Assembly: GCF_030717995.2 (NCBI RefSeq)
Contig: NZ_CP157743.1
Location: 3,622,501-3,686,500 of the forward strand
Origin: Methylomarinum sp. Ch1-1
GTDB taxonomy: Bacteria > Pseudomonadota > Gammaproteobacteria > Methylococcales > Methylomonadaceae
Length of the DNA stretch: 64,000 nucleotides
Direction: 5' to 3'
Positions 47,801-56,306 of the stretch are shown piece by piece. Every line of letters starts with the position of its first letter. The first letter of the stretch is position 1. The position numbers and the translations under genes are program-made. The notes beneath the pieces are model-generated. The model did no database searches. It was not told the DNA's origin and saw only the letters and a program-made list of their open reading frames with translations.

Positions 47801-49141
47801 CTGAGGTATCCCCACAAATTACGCTTTTTCCAGGGTGCTGAAATAACCAACTAAGAGAACTTGAGCGTGTTCCAATAAATTTTCCTGCAACTCAAATACC
47901 ACATATTGACAGGCGATACGAGCAAGAAAAATGACCGAATAAGGTGAACGATCACGATTGCTGCAGACTTTGATTTGCCGTTCGATGGCAGTGCCTTTCA
48001 AGCCCAGCCCAATCAGCCAAAGCGCAAAAATGATAAGCGCTGCAATCAATAATAAATTCGCACGTCGTTCGGCGTTTATCCGGCTGTCTTGAGTTAAGTC
48101 GGCGCCGTAATGCGCGCTTTTCGTGTCTCGGAAACCTTCCTCGATTTGCATGCGGGAACGATAATAATTCACGACATCAACCGGCGTATAATCCTTCAAT
48201 GAGGGCGAAACGACCAGTAACCAGGGCTCTTTTTCGCGTGCCGCCTGTTTCCGGCTGGATCTGGATTGAGCGGGGCGGTGTTGAACTGTCAGATCTTTAC
48301 GATGTTTGGGGGCACGGTAAAACGCGACTAAGGTCCCGGTAACGGATTGATGCGAACCCAAAGAGCCTTACCCAGGCATTTGGCTTTGCGTGTAGCGCGA
48401 GCATGCAAGGATTTGGCTGGGAGCCATTGCTTGGGCTCATCGGTCCAAGCGATAAAATCTCGGCCGCGAATCCGACCCAACCAATGCCAATTGAGGGCTT
48501 CGACGGCCCGAAAAAACGGGGTGCGAAACCCGGAGTCGGCGACAATGATGGGGGTAACGCCGGGCGGAAGCAGTTCCTGAAGACGACGCAGAAACTGCTG
48601 TTGAACCTTGGGGTTCCCCAGTTTTTTGCGTGGGTGGACTTCCTCGTATAAGGTAATGGTACGACTGCCGGTCGGTAGCGCCGCGCGTAATAACTGTTGA
48701 CTTTGATCGGCGGTGAGCGGTGACCAGTCGATGAGAATCAAAGGTAAGGACAATGACTGTAATAACCACTGTGTCATGACCCCATAGAGCTTTTGGCGCT
48801 CAGACTTGAGATTGGGATTGCCGAGGAGACGGTCGATGCGCTTGATTTTGTGTTTGATATAGGACGGACCGGAAAGTGCGCGCCCCAGGGCCGTTAGCGA
48901 TACCGAGACGCCTGTCAAGCCAGCCTCTACGGTCGCCATGAGCGATTTAAGCCGGGTTCGATGAAGCTCAGGAAGCGCCAGTTTGATCAAATGATGGAGT
49001 AAACTAATGGTCGACATAGGGCCTTCCCGGCGAAGCTGAAAGATTACGTATTTCAACAATTAGACCCGAAAAAACAATTTATCTATCAATTTTTAGCTAT
49101 AGAAAATTGTTTTATATGACTATTTTGTGGGGATACCTCAG
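47801..49141 (-). mobile_element. IS10-group (IS4 family) insertion sequence, 1341 bp
   Basis: Perfect 18-bp terminal inverted repeats CTGAGGTATCCCCACAAA bound the element, and a 9-bp direct repeat GGACAGATT (47792-47800 and 49142-49150) flanks it. IS10 also has CTGA...ATCCCC ends and 9-bp target duplications. The target was a copy of the short repeat GGGGACAGATTTATTTTTCA. A single transposase gene on the minus strand is interrupted by a frameshift. Confidence 0.93.
47819..49017 (-). pseudogene. IS10-like transposase, one frameshift
   Basis: From the ATG at 49017, preceded by GGGAAGG, the first frame reads MSTISLLHHLIKLALPELHR, IKRIDRLLGNPNL and LILIDWSPL (first Asp), IIVADSGFRTPFF (second Asp). 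It ends at 48328 after INPLPGP. The second frame resumes TLVAFYRAPKHRKDL and holds the YREK-type region YYRSRMQIEEGFRDTK with the catalytic Glu. Alignment with the IS10 transposase places a single-base deletion near 48335; no slippery heptamer is visible, so programmed shifting is unlikely. Confidence 0.88.
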
Positions 49142-49395
49142 GGACAGATTTATTTTTCATGCCAAAAGGGTCAGACACCTTTAGATTCCGTTTCATGCCA
49201 AAAGGGTCAGACACCTTTAGATTCCCCTTTAGATTCCGACAACTACGTTGACATTTTCCGCGTTTTACCGTGCCCCCAAACATCGTAAAGATCTGACAGT
49301 TCAACACCGCCCCGCTCAATCCACGCAAAAGCACGCAAAAGGGTCAGACACCTTTGGATCTCTCAAAAGCACGCAAAAGGGTCAGACACCTTTGG
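49142..49395. repeat. Array of short repeats GGTGTCTGACCC / GGGGACAGATTT
   Basis: Copies of AAAAGGGTCAGACACCTTT occur at 49164, 49200, 49337 and 49375, each as part of two tandem direct repeats: the first pair includes CATGCC...TTTAGATTCC, the second AAAAGCACGC...TTTGGATCTCT. The unit is itself palindromic (AAAGG..CCTTT). Further copies lie at about 46977, 47751 and 50403, adjacent to each RAYT-like tail. Confidence 0.8.
49259..49323 (+). repeat. 65-bp inverted fragment of the IS10-like element
   Basis: This is the reverse complement of 48262-48326, inside the transposase gene (codons for FYRAPKHRKDLTVQHRPAQS). It lies outside the IS right end and among the short repeats, showing a second, inverted copy of the element was once present or was captured during repair. 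Confidence 0.85.
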
Positions 49396-49399
49396 ATCT

Positions 49400-49610
49400 C
49401 TATGCGGGGCAGTCGCGGTAATCCCTAGTCCTAACGATAATTGATTTTATATAGCAATGACGATCTTGATTCAGCCGTTAGTAGACTTCAACGTTTCCTC
49501 TCTGAGTGATAGCAATGGAATATACTTGTCATTCAATTTAACCAGAGACGCTTGATTGCAAGACCTCACACGTACTAACACCGTCTTTTCATTCGCACTT
49601 GTTAGCCCTT
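49400..49610. repeat. Segmental duplication, copy 2, left part
   Basis: Matches 46600-46810, including the final codons of the helix-hairpin-helix gene (TATGCGGGGCAGTC). Copy 2 continues from about 50253 to 50983 after the vapBC block. Confidence 0.85.
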
Positions 49611-49990
49611 TATCCATAAAGTTTAACTCTCAACACCTGATTAAGTAAGCGAAAATGCTTGTCGAGCGAGTAAATCTTATAGCTATTTTGTTTCGCATTT
49701 TGGGCGATGATTAAATCAGGAATGCCCACTCCATTAGCTCCACCTTTTAAACACTTTACTTGATACTCAATTATCTCTTCCCAGTGAATAGAAAGTGAAA
49801 CCTTATTTATCTCGTGAAGAAGCGTAATGACTTTATTCTGCTTTTTAATTTTTAGATACGGGATCAACTCGGCAAGAATAATATCGTTGGTGACTATTAG
49901 ATTCTCATCTATTAGATAATCCAGGTCTTTAGAGTTGCCGCCGTCTCTGAAATAGTCAACCCATATCGAAGTATCAACCAACACTTCCAT
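49610..49990 (-). CDS. vapC: PIN-domain toxin VapC
   Basis: The 126-aa protein begins MEVLVDTSIWVDYFRDG with the first conserved Asp of the PIN ribonuclease site, and later holds the NDIILAELIPYLK acidic segment and GIPDLIIAQNAKQN with a conserved Asp; the final conserved Asp lies in YSLDKHFRLL. VapC toxins cleave specific tRNA or rRNA. It overlaps vapB by one base (TAATG). Base composition is AT-rich relative to its neighbours, suggesting transfer. Confidence 0.88.
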   Translation of the reverse strand: MEVLVDTSIWVDYFRDGGNSKDLDYLIDENLIVTNDIILAELIPYLKIKKQNKVITLLHEINKVSLSIHWEEIIEYQVKCLKGGANGVGIPDLIIAQNAKQNSYKIYSLDKHFRLLNQVLRVKLYG

Positions 49991-50184
49991 TAATGACGGT
50001 CTCTTAATTCATTCAGGTTGATTTCCAAATCAATCTTGCCGCGATATTTCTTTAGACCAGAAATCTTTGATTTTCTGACCAATTCTTCTAATGCCTTGAC
50101 TATAACGGCAGTCTTAGTGTCAGTATTTGTGACTTTCATTGCTTCATTGAGCAAGTTCTCAGGTAGATCCAGTGTCGTTCTCAT
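49990..50184 (-). CDS. vapB: Antitoxin VapB
   Basis: The 64-aa protein opens MRTTLDLPENLLNEAMKVTN, a ribbon-helix-helix-like DNA-binding segment, and a TKTAVIVKALEELV helix, matching the VapB antitoxin (DUF2191-type). VapB neutralises VapC and autoregulates the operon. The promoter is expected just upstream, in the AT-rich 50190-50250. Confidence 0.85.
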   Translation of the reverse strand: MRTTLDLPENLLNEAMKVTNTDTKTAVIVKALEELVRKSKISGLKKYRGKIDLEINLNELRDRH

Positions 50185-50528
50185 TCACCCCCCTATGTTA
50201 TGCATAAAATTATATTTTAGTATGCATACTCTTTCAATAGAAAAAAAAGGTAAAAAAAAGGGGACAGATTTATTTTTCATGTCTTCAGTTTCTTTTTGCG
50301 GCCTTCCCTTCCCCCTGCTCTCGATCCCCATTCCAATAATTTTTTCTATCTGATCGGTAAAACGACTGGTGCCGGTAAGCAGCTTTCGTTGGACAAAAAC
50401 CCAAAAGGGTCAGACACCTTTGAAACCCTTTTGGATCCAGACACCTTTGGATCCGTATAACCCTCTGTTCTCTGCATGATATGGCCGACAAGGTTGCCTG
50501 AGCAGTATTAACGCCTACGCTGCCGCTT
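50185..50528. other. Intergenic region with RAYT-like tail copy 3
   Basis: It contains the vapBC promoter area, the short repeats at 50260-50279 and near 50403-50450, and the third RAYT-like tail (next entry). A frame of 83 aa across it on the minus strand has no independent support. Confidence 0.6.
50253..50402 (-). pseudogene. Remnant resembling the C-terminal tail of a RAYT transposase, copy 3
   Basis: The minus frame reads VFVQRKLLTGTSRFTDQIEK to KGRPQKETED then MKNKSVPFF. It begins just after a GGTGTCTGACCC motif, whose in-frame TGA blocks extension upstream. This is the copy associated with the full-length HDAC gene. Confidence 0.55.
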
Positions 50529-51629
50529 TTATTCATCTCTGGTAAATGCCGAGCGATGGAATTCCGCAGCTTCTGTCACTTCCTTCACGCCGCACTCTTG
50601 CAGTTCTGGTGCATCGCCACCGGCCAGCACTTCCAGCACAGCATGCCCCCCCCGGGAAAGCGACGTCAGATTGTAGCCGCCTTCGAGCACAAGCACGAGT
50701 CTGCCATCACAGTACTGGTCGGCGATACCCTGAACGATACTTGTGAGGACCTTGAATCCGTCATAGCTCAGGTTCATTGCCATATCATTGTGATGCGGAT
50801 CGAAGCCGGCCGAAACCAGAACCAGGTCGGGTTCAAAATATTCGGCGGCGGGCAGCAATATCTCACGAAAAGCCTTTTCAAAAGCGATGTCACCGGCGGT
50901 TTCAGGTAACGGCACGTTAATGGTATAGCCCTCGCCGAAGCCGGCACCCACTTCGTGCAGATGGCCGGAACCGGGATAGAAGGGCGCGGCGCAATGGGTA
51001 TCAAAGAACAGTACATCGGCATCCGCCCAGAATATGCCCTGGGTACCATTACCATGGTGTGCATCCCAGTCCACGATCAGGATACGCTCGCAACCCAGTT
51101 TCGCCTGGGCATGGGCTGCCGCCACGGCGACGTTATTCAACAGACAAAAACCTCGAGCCCTAACCGGCTCGGCGTGATGACCCGGCGGCCGAACCAGGGC
51201 GAATGCACTTTGTGATTGTTTGTTGATGACACTTTCCACTGCCGCGATAGCGTTACCGGCCGCCGCAGTGGCCGCCTGGATACTGTCGGGTGAGACAGCC
51301 GTGGTATCCCTGTCCAGCCAGACACGTTTGCCTGCCAGTGAGAAAATATCGTCCAGGTAGGACGTGGTATGGACGCGGCTTAGTTGTTCGTATGTAGCGC
51401 TGGGACCTGACGTAAAGTGTACGCCCGGAACCGGATTTTCATCCAGATACTTTTTGATAGCCGTCAGCCGCCCGGGGTGTTCGGGGTAGCTCCACTTGAA
51501 ATCCAGAGCCTGCAGGACGGTCCTCACACGTTTTTCCACCCGGCTGGGTATAAAGGGGAGATCCACCTGCGGGTCATGGCCCAGCATCACTTCGTCAAAA
51601 AAGACATTGACCTTCCGATCGCCTATCAC
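50529..51629 (-). CDS. Histone-deacetylase-like amidohydrolase
   Basis: The 366-aa protein has the arginase/deacetylase fold of class II HDACs: paired histidines PPGHHAEP (His151, His152), zinc ligands in DWDAHHGNGT (Asp189, His191) and SAGFDPHH (Asp277), and the transition-state tyrosine in EGGYNL (Tyr319). Bacterial members deacetylate acetylpolyamines or small acetyl compounds; protein substrates are also possible. The GTG start directly follows the GNAT stop (TGAGTG), indicating coupled translation. Its 3' half is duplicated at 47103. Confidence 0.9.
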   Translation of the reverse strand: MIGDRKVNVFFDEVMLGHDPQVDLPFIPSRVEKRVRTVLQALDFKWSYPEHPGRLTAIKKYLDENPVPGVHFTSGPSATYEQLSRVHTTSYLDDIFSLAGKRVWLDRDTTAVSPDSIQAATAAAGNAIAAVESVINKQSQSAFALVRPPGHHAEPVRARGFCLLNNVAVAAAHAQAKLGCERILIVDWDAHHGNGTQGIFWADADVLFFDTHCAAPFYPGSGHLHEVGAGFGEGYTINVPLPETAGDIAFEKAFREILLPAAEYFEPDLVLVSAGFDPHHNDMAMNLSYDGFKVLTSIVQGIADQYCDGRLVLVLEGGYNLTSLSRGGHAVLEVLAGGDAPELQECGVKEVTEAAEFHRSAFTRDE

Positions 51630-52220
51630 TCAATTCCCCTTTGGCTGTTCGATACTGCCTGATTGCAGGTTACGAATTCTTTGCCGCTTTGCCAGGGCAT
51701 TCCGCACATTTGTTGTAAAGGCGGCAGCACGGACCCCGGTTGGTTTGAATCCGAGCCGGGTCCAGGTGGCTGCCGCTTCTTGATTGGAAACGGCGTATTC
51801 GAGAACCAGTTCATCGATATCGTGACTTTCCGCGAATGCCACCAGCTCCCGGAGTATCGCACTGAAAACGCCGATCTTGCGAAAATCCGGCTCTACCCAA
51901 ACATCATCAATGATTCCAGACTTTAATTCAACATCTCCCGCCTGCTCCCAAATACCCTGATTACGCCACGCATACAAATAGCCCATACCCACCAGCCGGG
52001 TACTGGTCGATTCTGCCACAACGATCAGCTTGTCTGGATCTGAAAGGGACGAGCGCAGTGCATCCATAAGTCGTTCCCGCTCTTCTATCTTGAGCGTGTG
52101 CGGGGGTGCTCCCGCGACGTGAAGTGCCAGCTTGGCCAGGAAATCGACAAGCACAGGCAAGTCGGTCTCCGTCGCCTTACGTATGCTGAACTTGCCGGTA
52201 TTCTGTTTGGATGGGACCAT
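51630..52220 (-). CDS. GNAT-family N-acetyltransferase
   Basis: The 196-aa protein has the GNAT fold: RKATETDLPVLVDFLAKLA at the start, then IIDDVWVEPDFRKIGVFSAILREL, a motif A-like acetyl-CoA loop, followed by VLEYAVSNQEAAATWTRLGF. The usual R/Q-x-x-G-x-G/A appears here as R-K-I-G-V-F, somewhat degenerate. The substrate is unknown. It is coupled with the deacetylase gene directly downstream, so an acetylation and deacetylation pair on a common substrate is possible, an inference. Confidence 0.85.
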   Translation of the reverse strand: MVPSKQNTGKFSIRKATETDLPVLVDFLAKLALHVAGAPPHTLKIEERERLMDALRSSLSDPDKLIVVAESTSTRLVGMGYLYAWRNQGIWEQAGDVELKSGIIDDVWVEPDFRKIGVFSAILRELVAFAESHDIDELVLEYAVSNQEAAATWTRLGFKPTGVRAAAFTTNVRNALAKRQRIRNLQSGSIEQPKGN

Positions 52221-52382
52221 TTGTTTAGCCTTGCTGCAGGTTCATCGTGGAGCCACTTGATTGCCAATTGCCAAGGATCGCACGGGATCAGACTCAATTC
52301 AAATCAACATTGACTCATGTTTATTTACCGGAAAAATGTCAAATGTAAGGCCTGCCTTCTTCGGTTTGAAGAGAGCGTATGC

Positions 52383-52646
52383 TCAAACGATCTCGGCGGA
52401 GATGACTTCACCTTGATCATCGAGCGTAAGCATTAACCGTCCGTAGCAGGACTTCTGATCACACTGACACCCGGAGCCCTCCATGATGCTCTCCAGGAAA
52501 GTGACGTAAATCAGTAGGCTTTCTTCTTGTCGTTGCAAAATTTCATAACGGATTGAATCATCGATGATCCAACCGTTCTGACTGCAAAATGCGTTGAGTT
52601 CCTTACAGGTCTTCAAGAAAGCCTGGATGGGATCGGATTTGCACAT
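52383..52646 (-). CDS. Small Cys-containing protein downstream of nadA
   Basis: The 87-aa protein starts 17 bp after nadA and is probably in its transcript. It contains CQCDQKSCYG, a cluster of three Cys suggestive of metal binding, and an acidic C-terminus. No signal or membrane segment. I do not recognise the family. Confidence 0.6.
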   Translation of the reverse strand: MCKSDPIQAFLKTCKELNAFCSQNGWIIDDSIRYEILQRQEESLLIYVTFLESIMEGSGCQCDQKSCYGRLMLTLDDQGEVISAEIV

Positions 52647-52663
52647 GCCAGAAATCGTGACGA

Positions 52664-53764
52664 CTAGCTCGCCTGTAGCATGTTATCCAGTGCCTTTTTA
52701 GCCAAGGCGGCCTCTTCCGCAGGCACGGAAATTTGATTGACGACATGACCCTCCACCAGATTTTCCAGCACCCAGGCCAGATGTTGGGAGTCGGTTCTGA
52801 ACATCGTCGAACACATGCTCAAGGTAGGCGCCATGAAATGGACGTTCTTGCCCTCAGCCTGACATTCCTCATGCAGACGATTGACCAGATTCAGCTCGGT
52901 CGCAACCAGCCAACGCGTGTTCGGTTCGGCTTCGCGGACGATTTTCAAGATATTTTCCGTCGAACCGATGTAATCCGATTTTTGACACACTTCGAAACAG
53001 GCTTCCGGATGGGAGATGACCTTGGTTTCCGGATATTTTTTCTTGAATTCATCGATATGTTCGGGTTTGAACGCCTGATGCACGGAGCAATAACCCTTCC
53101 AAAGAATGATTTTGGCGTCGCGAATTTGCTGCTCAGTCAAACCGCCCAGAGGCTGGGTGAAATCCCAGGTCACCATCTGTTCCAGCGGAATTCCCATGCT
53201 GTAGCCGGTATTCCTGCCCAGATGCTGGTCCGGGAAAAACAACACTTTTTCCTTTCTGGCGAAACTCCAGTTAAGAATTTTCTCGGCATTCGACGAGGTG
53301 CAGACGATTCCGTCATGCTTGCCGCAAAACGCCTTCAGATCGGCCGCCGAATTAATATAAGTGACCGGCGTGACCACATTTTCGACATCGATCACCCGAG
53401 CCAGCTCATCCCAACATTTTTGCACCTTGACCTGATTGGCCATGTCGGCCATCGAACAACCCGCCGCCATATCCGGCAAGATGGCGATCTGTTCTGGACG
53501 GGACAGGATATCGGCGACTTCCGCCATGAAATGGACACCGCAAAAGACGATATATTCGGCATCGGACTGAGCGGCTTCCCGGGATAGCTTCAATGAGTCG
53601 CCGGTGATATCGGCATGCTTAAAGACTTCATTACGCTGATAATGGTGTCCTAGTACGATACAACGACTACCCAATTTTTCCTTGGCCGCGACAATGCGCG
53701 CCTCGCACTCAGCGTCATCAAGTAAGGCATAATTTTGTATCGGTATTGTTGTAGTTGAATTCAT
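52664..53764 (-). CDS. nadA: Quinolinate synthase NadA
   Basis: NadA condenses iminoaspartate with dihydroxyacetone phosphate to quinolinate, the de novo NAD precursor, using a 4Fe-4S cluster. The 366-aa length fits the family. Conserved segments include IVLGHHYQRNEV, GDSLKLSREA, YIVFCGVHFMAE and HPEACFEVCQKSDYIGST; the cluster cysteines are among those of FCGVHFMAE, VCTSSNAE and the ACFEVC area. nadB and nadC are not in the window. Confidence 0.95.
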   Translation of the reverse strand: MNSTTTIPIQNYALLDDAECEARIVAAKEKLGSRCIVLGHHYQRNEVFKHADITGDSLKLSREAAQSDAEYIVFCGVHFMAEVADILSRPEQIAILPDMAAGCSMADMANQVKVQKCWDELARVIDVENVVTPVTYINSAADLKAFCGKHDGIVCTSSNAEKILNWSFARKEKVLFFPDQHLGRNTGYSMGIPLEQMVTWDFTQPLGGLTEQQIRDAKIILWKGYCSVHQAFKPEHIDEFKKKYPETKVISHPEACFEVCQKSDYIGSTENILKIVREAEPNTRWLVATELNLVNRLHEECQAEGKNVHFMAPTLSMCSTMFRTDSQHLAWVLENLVEGHVVNQISVPAEEAALAKKALDNMLQAS

Positions 53765-54070
53765 TTCGGACCTGCCAATAAATTAAAATGGTCATTAACG
53801 TGTCACGGTTTGGCATTGCCTGAAAAACCAGCATCTTATACCGTTCAGCTTAGCAACCGGAAGGTTAACGACCCTATAAATCAATAGAATAAACGCTAAA
53901 ACAATGCTATTTAAGGACGATTCCCGCCGCTATACGCAGCATTGTTGATGGAGAGCGTTTAAGGTATGACAAGCAATGCGGCGATTTATTCCCCAAAGGC
54001 GGCATTGTCATCAAAAAGGCCACAGTCTCGCTATCGAGGCCGTGGCCGCTTGCCGTGACGAACAGCGTGA
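53765..54070. other. Intergenic region with aspS terminator
   Basis: The 306-bp gap holds the nadA promoter area at its left and the aspS terminator at its right (54013-54047). Nothing else is apparent. Confidence 0.6.
54013..54047 (-). terminator. Rho-independent terminator after aspS
   Basis: On the minus strand GGCCACGGCCTCG pairs with CGAGACTGTGGCC across an ATAG loop, followed by TTTTT (54013-54017). It lies 24 bp past the aspS stop. Confidence 0.85.
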
Positions 54071-55864
54071 TTAGCTGTTTTTGGGTTCTTCCTTGACCGC
54101 TTTCTTACGCAACCGGATCCCCAGTTCCCTCAACTGAGCATCGTTGACCATCGCCGGCGCATCGATCAACGGACATGCCGCGGTCTGCGTTTTCGGGAAA
54201 GCGATTACATCGCGGATCGATGTGGCGCCGGTCATCAACATGACCAGACGATCCAAGCCGAAGGCGACGCCGCCATGCGGAGGACATCCGTACTTCAGCG
54301 CATCCAACAGGAAGCCGAATTTTTCTCGCGCTTCTTGTTCGTCGATGCCGAGAATTCTGAACACCTTATGCTGCATGGTCGTGCGGTTGATACGAATCGA
54401 GCCGCCGCCCACTTCCAGTCCGTTCAACACCAGGTCGTAGGCGCGCGACAAGGCGGCGCCTGGATTCGCTTCCAATTCTTCAATGGTGCAGCTGGGCGCG
54501 GTGAACGGATGGTGAATGGCGTTCCAACGCTGGCTTTTGTCGTCCCATTCGAACATCGGGAAGTCAACCACCCACAACGGCTTCCATTTACCTTCCAATA
54601 GATTCCGGTCTATGCCGAGCTTGACCCGCAATGCCCCCATCGATTCGTTGACGACATGGGTTTTATCGGCGCCGAAGAAAATCAGATCGCCCGTCTGTGC
54701 GCCTGTTTTAGTCAACACTTTTTCCCAGACTTCATCCGGGGCGAATTTGACGATCGGCGACTGCAGGCCTTCGACTCCGGCATCGCGGTCGTTGACTTTG
54801 ATATAGGCCAAACCCTTGGCGCCATAGATGGAGACGTATTTGGTCAGGTCGTCGATTTCCTTACGGCTCATTTCGCTGCCATTCGGCACCCGCATCGCGA
54901 CCACCCGGCCATTCGGGTCTTTGGCCGGTCCCGAGAACACCTTGAAATCGACCTCCATCATTTCGTCGGCGATATCGACCAATTCCAGCGGAATTCTGAG
55001 ATCGGGACGATCCGAACCATAGCGGTTCATCGCTTCCTGATAAGTCATCACCGGAAATTTGTCATCCAACTTAACATCCAGGATCTCCGCGAACAGGCCT
55101 CGAATCATCTCCTCCATCAATTCCATGATCTGATCTTCGTTCATGAACGATGTTTCGATATCCAGCTGGGTAAACTCCGGCTGTCTGTCGGCGCGCAGAT
55201 CTTCGTCACGGAAACAACGCACCACCTGATAATAACGATCCATGCCAGAAATCATCAGCAGCTGTTTGTACAATTGCGGCGATTGCGGCAAGGCGAAGAA
55301 GGCATTTTCATGAGTTCTACTCGGCACGATGTAATCGCGAGCGCCTTCCGGCGTCGCCTTGGTCAAATAAGGCGTTTCGATTTCATAAAACTCATGCTCA
55401 TCGAGGAAATGACGTAAATGACGGGTGACATCACGACGCACACGCATTTTTTTCTGCATGTCGGCGCGACGCAGGTCGATATACCGATAGCGCAGCCGCG
55501 TTTCTTCGTTGACGTCGATTTCACTTTCCAGCGGAAACGGCGGCGTTTCGGACTCGTTTAACACCTCGACCTGCTTTACCAGCACTTCGATTTCGCCGGT
55601 TTCCATATTTTTATTGATCGTTCCTTCTGGGCGTGGTCTGACCACCCCTTCGACACGGAGAACATATTCGCTGCGGACACTTTCGGCGATTGCGAACGTG
55701 TCGGGTGAATCGGGATCAAAAACCACCTGCGTCAAGCCGGTGCGATCGCGCAAATCGATAAAAATCACGCCGCCATGATCCCTGCGACGATGTACCCAGC
55801 CGCATAATGAAACCTCTTCACCTAAATGTTTTGTATTTAATTCTCCGCACTTGTGGGTACGCAT
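54071..55864 (-). CDS. aspS: Aspartyl-tRNA synthetase
   Basis: The 597-aa bacterial-type class II enzyme has an N-terminal OB-fold anticodon-binding domain beginning [20 protein letters not shown], motif 2 [20 protein letters not shown], a GAD insertion domain and motif 3 [26 protein letters not shown] at 55864. A bacterial enzyme of this form may be discriminating or not depending on tRNA-Asn; this cannot be decided here. Confidence 0.97.
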   Translation of the reverse strand: MRTHKCGELNTKHLGEEVSLCGWVHRRRDHGGVIFIDLRDRTGLTQVVFDPDSPDTFAIAESVRSEYVLRVEGVVRPRPEGTINKNMETGEIEVLVKQVEVLNESETPPFPLESEIDVNEETRLRYRYIDLRRADMQKKMRVRRDVTRHLRHFLDEHEFYEIETPYLTKATPEGARDYIVPSRTHENAFFALPQSPQLYKQLLMISGMDRYYQVVRCFRDEDLRADRQPEFTQLDIETSFMNEDQIMELMEEMIRGLFAEILDVKLDDKFPVMTYQEAMNRYGSDRPDLRIPLELVDIADEMMEVDFKVFSGPAKDPNGRVVAMRVPNGSEMSRKEIDDLTKYVSIYGAKGLAYIKVNDRDAGVEGLQSPIVKFAPDEVWEKVLTKTGAQTGDLIFFGADKTHVVNESMGALRVKLGIDRNLLEGKWKPLWVVDFPMFEWDDKSQRWNAIHHPFTAPSCTIEELEANPGAALSRAYDLVLNGLEVGGGSIRINRTTMQHKVFRILGIDEQEAREKFGFLLDALKYGCPPHGGVAFGLDRLVMLMTGATSIRDVIAFPKTQTAACPLIDAPAMVNDAQLRELGIRLRKKAVKEEPKNS

Positions 55865-55929
55865 ACTCTGTTCTCTGTTTACTCAAAAAAAGTTGTCGAT
55901 ATTACGTGTTTATCGCCATCGCTGCAAGG

Positions 55930-56199
55930 TTAGTGGCTGGAGCAAGTCCCGCCCGAACAGCAGCTACCGCCTGACTTGGCGGGCGTTGAACTCTCTCCGG
56001 CAATGTTTTTCTTGGCGCCGCTTTTGAAGTCGGTTTCATACCAACCGCTGCCTTTCAGCCTGAAGCCCGCCGCCGATATTTTCTTTTTCAATTCCGGCTC
56101 ATTGCAGGCCGGGCAAATCATTAACGGTGCATCGCTTAATTTTTGCAACGCTTCATGCGCGTGACCACAAGCATCACATTGATATTCATAAATTGGCAT
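55930..56199 (-). CDS. FmdB-family zinc ribbon protein
   Basis: The 89-aa protein begins MPIYEYQCDACGHAHEALQK with CxxC and a second CPAC pair (about 34-37), the putative regulatory zinc ribbon of FmdB. The C-terminus ends in a Ser/Gly/Cys-rich GGSCCSGGTCSSH tail that could bind metal. It is adjacent to aspS, as in many proteobacteria. Function unproven. Confidence 0.9.
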   Translation of the reverse strand: MPIYEYQCDACGHAHEALQKLSDAPLMICPACNEPELKKKISAAGFRLKGSGWYETDFKSGAKKNIAGESSTPAKSGGSCCSGGTCSSH

Positions 56200-56306
56200 G
56201 TGCCTCTCCGAAAAAATACAAACAAATCTGTTAATAAGGACATAATTTGTTTTTTCAAGTCCCTACTATAGAATAACGAGGTTATTTTAATAGAAAACGC
56301 GACAGA

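Noticed and set aside
48328-48361. Programmed frameshift in the IS10-like transposase
   Set aside because: The IS10 transposase is a single frame and no slippery heptamer is visible; a one-base deletion is simpler.
49142-49395. CRISPR array
   Set aside because: Only two pairs of tandem repeats of about 32-38 bp, with no variable spacers of uniform length and no cas genes.
52733-53587. A 284-aa plus-strand frame opposite nadA
   Set aside because: Entirely within nadA, whose frame is strongly supported; the antisense product has no recognisable motif.
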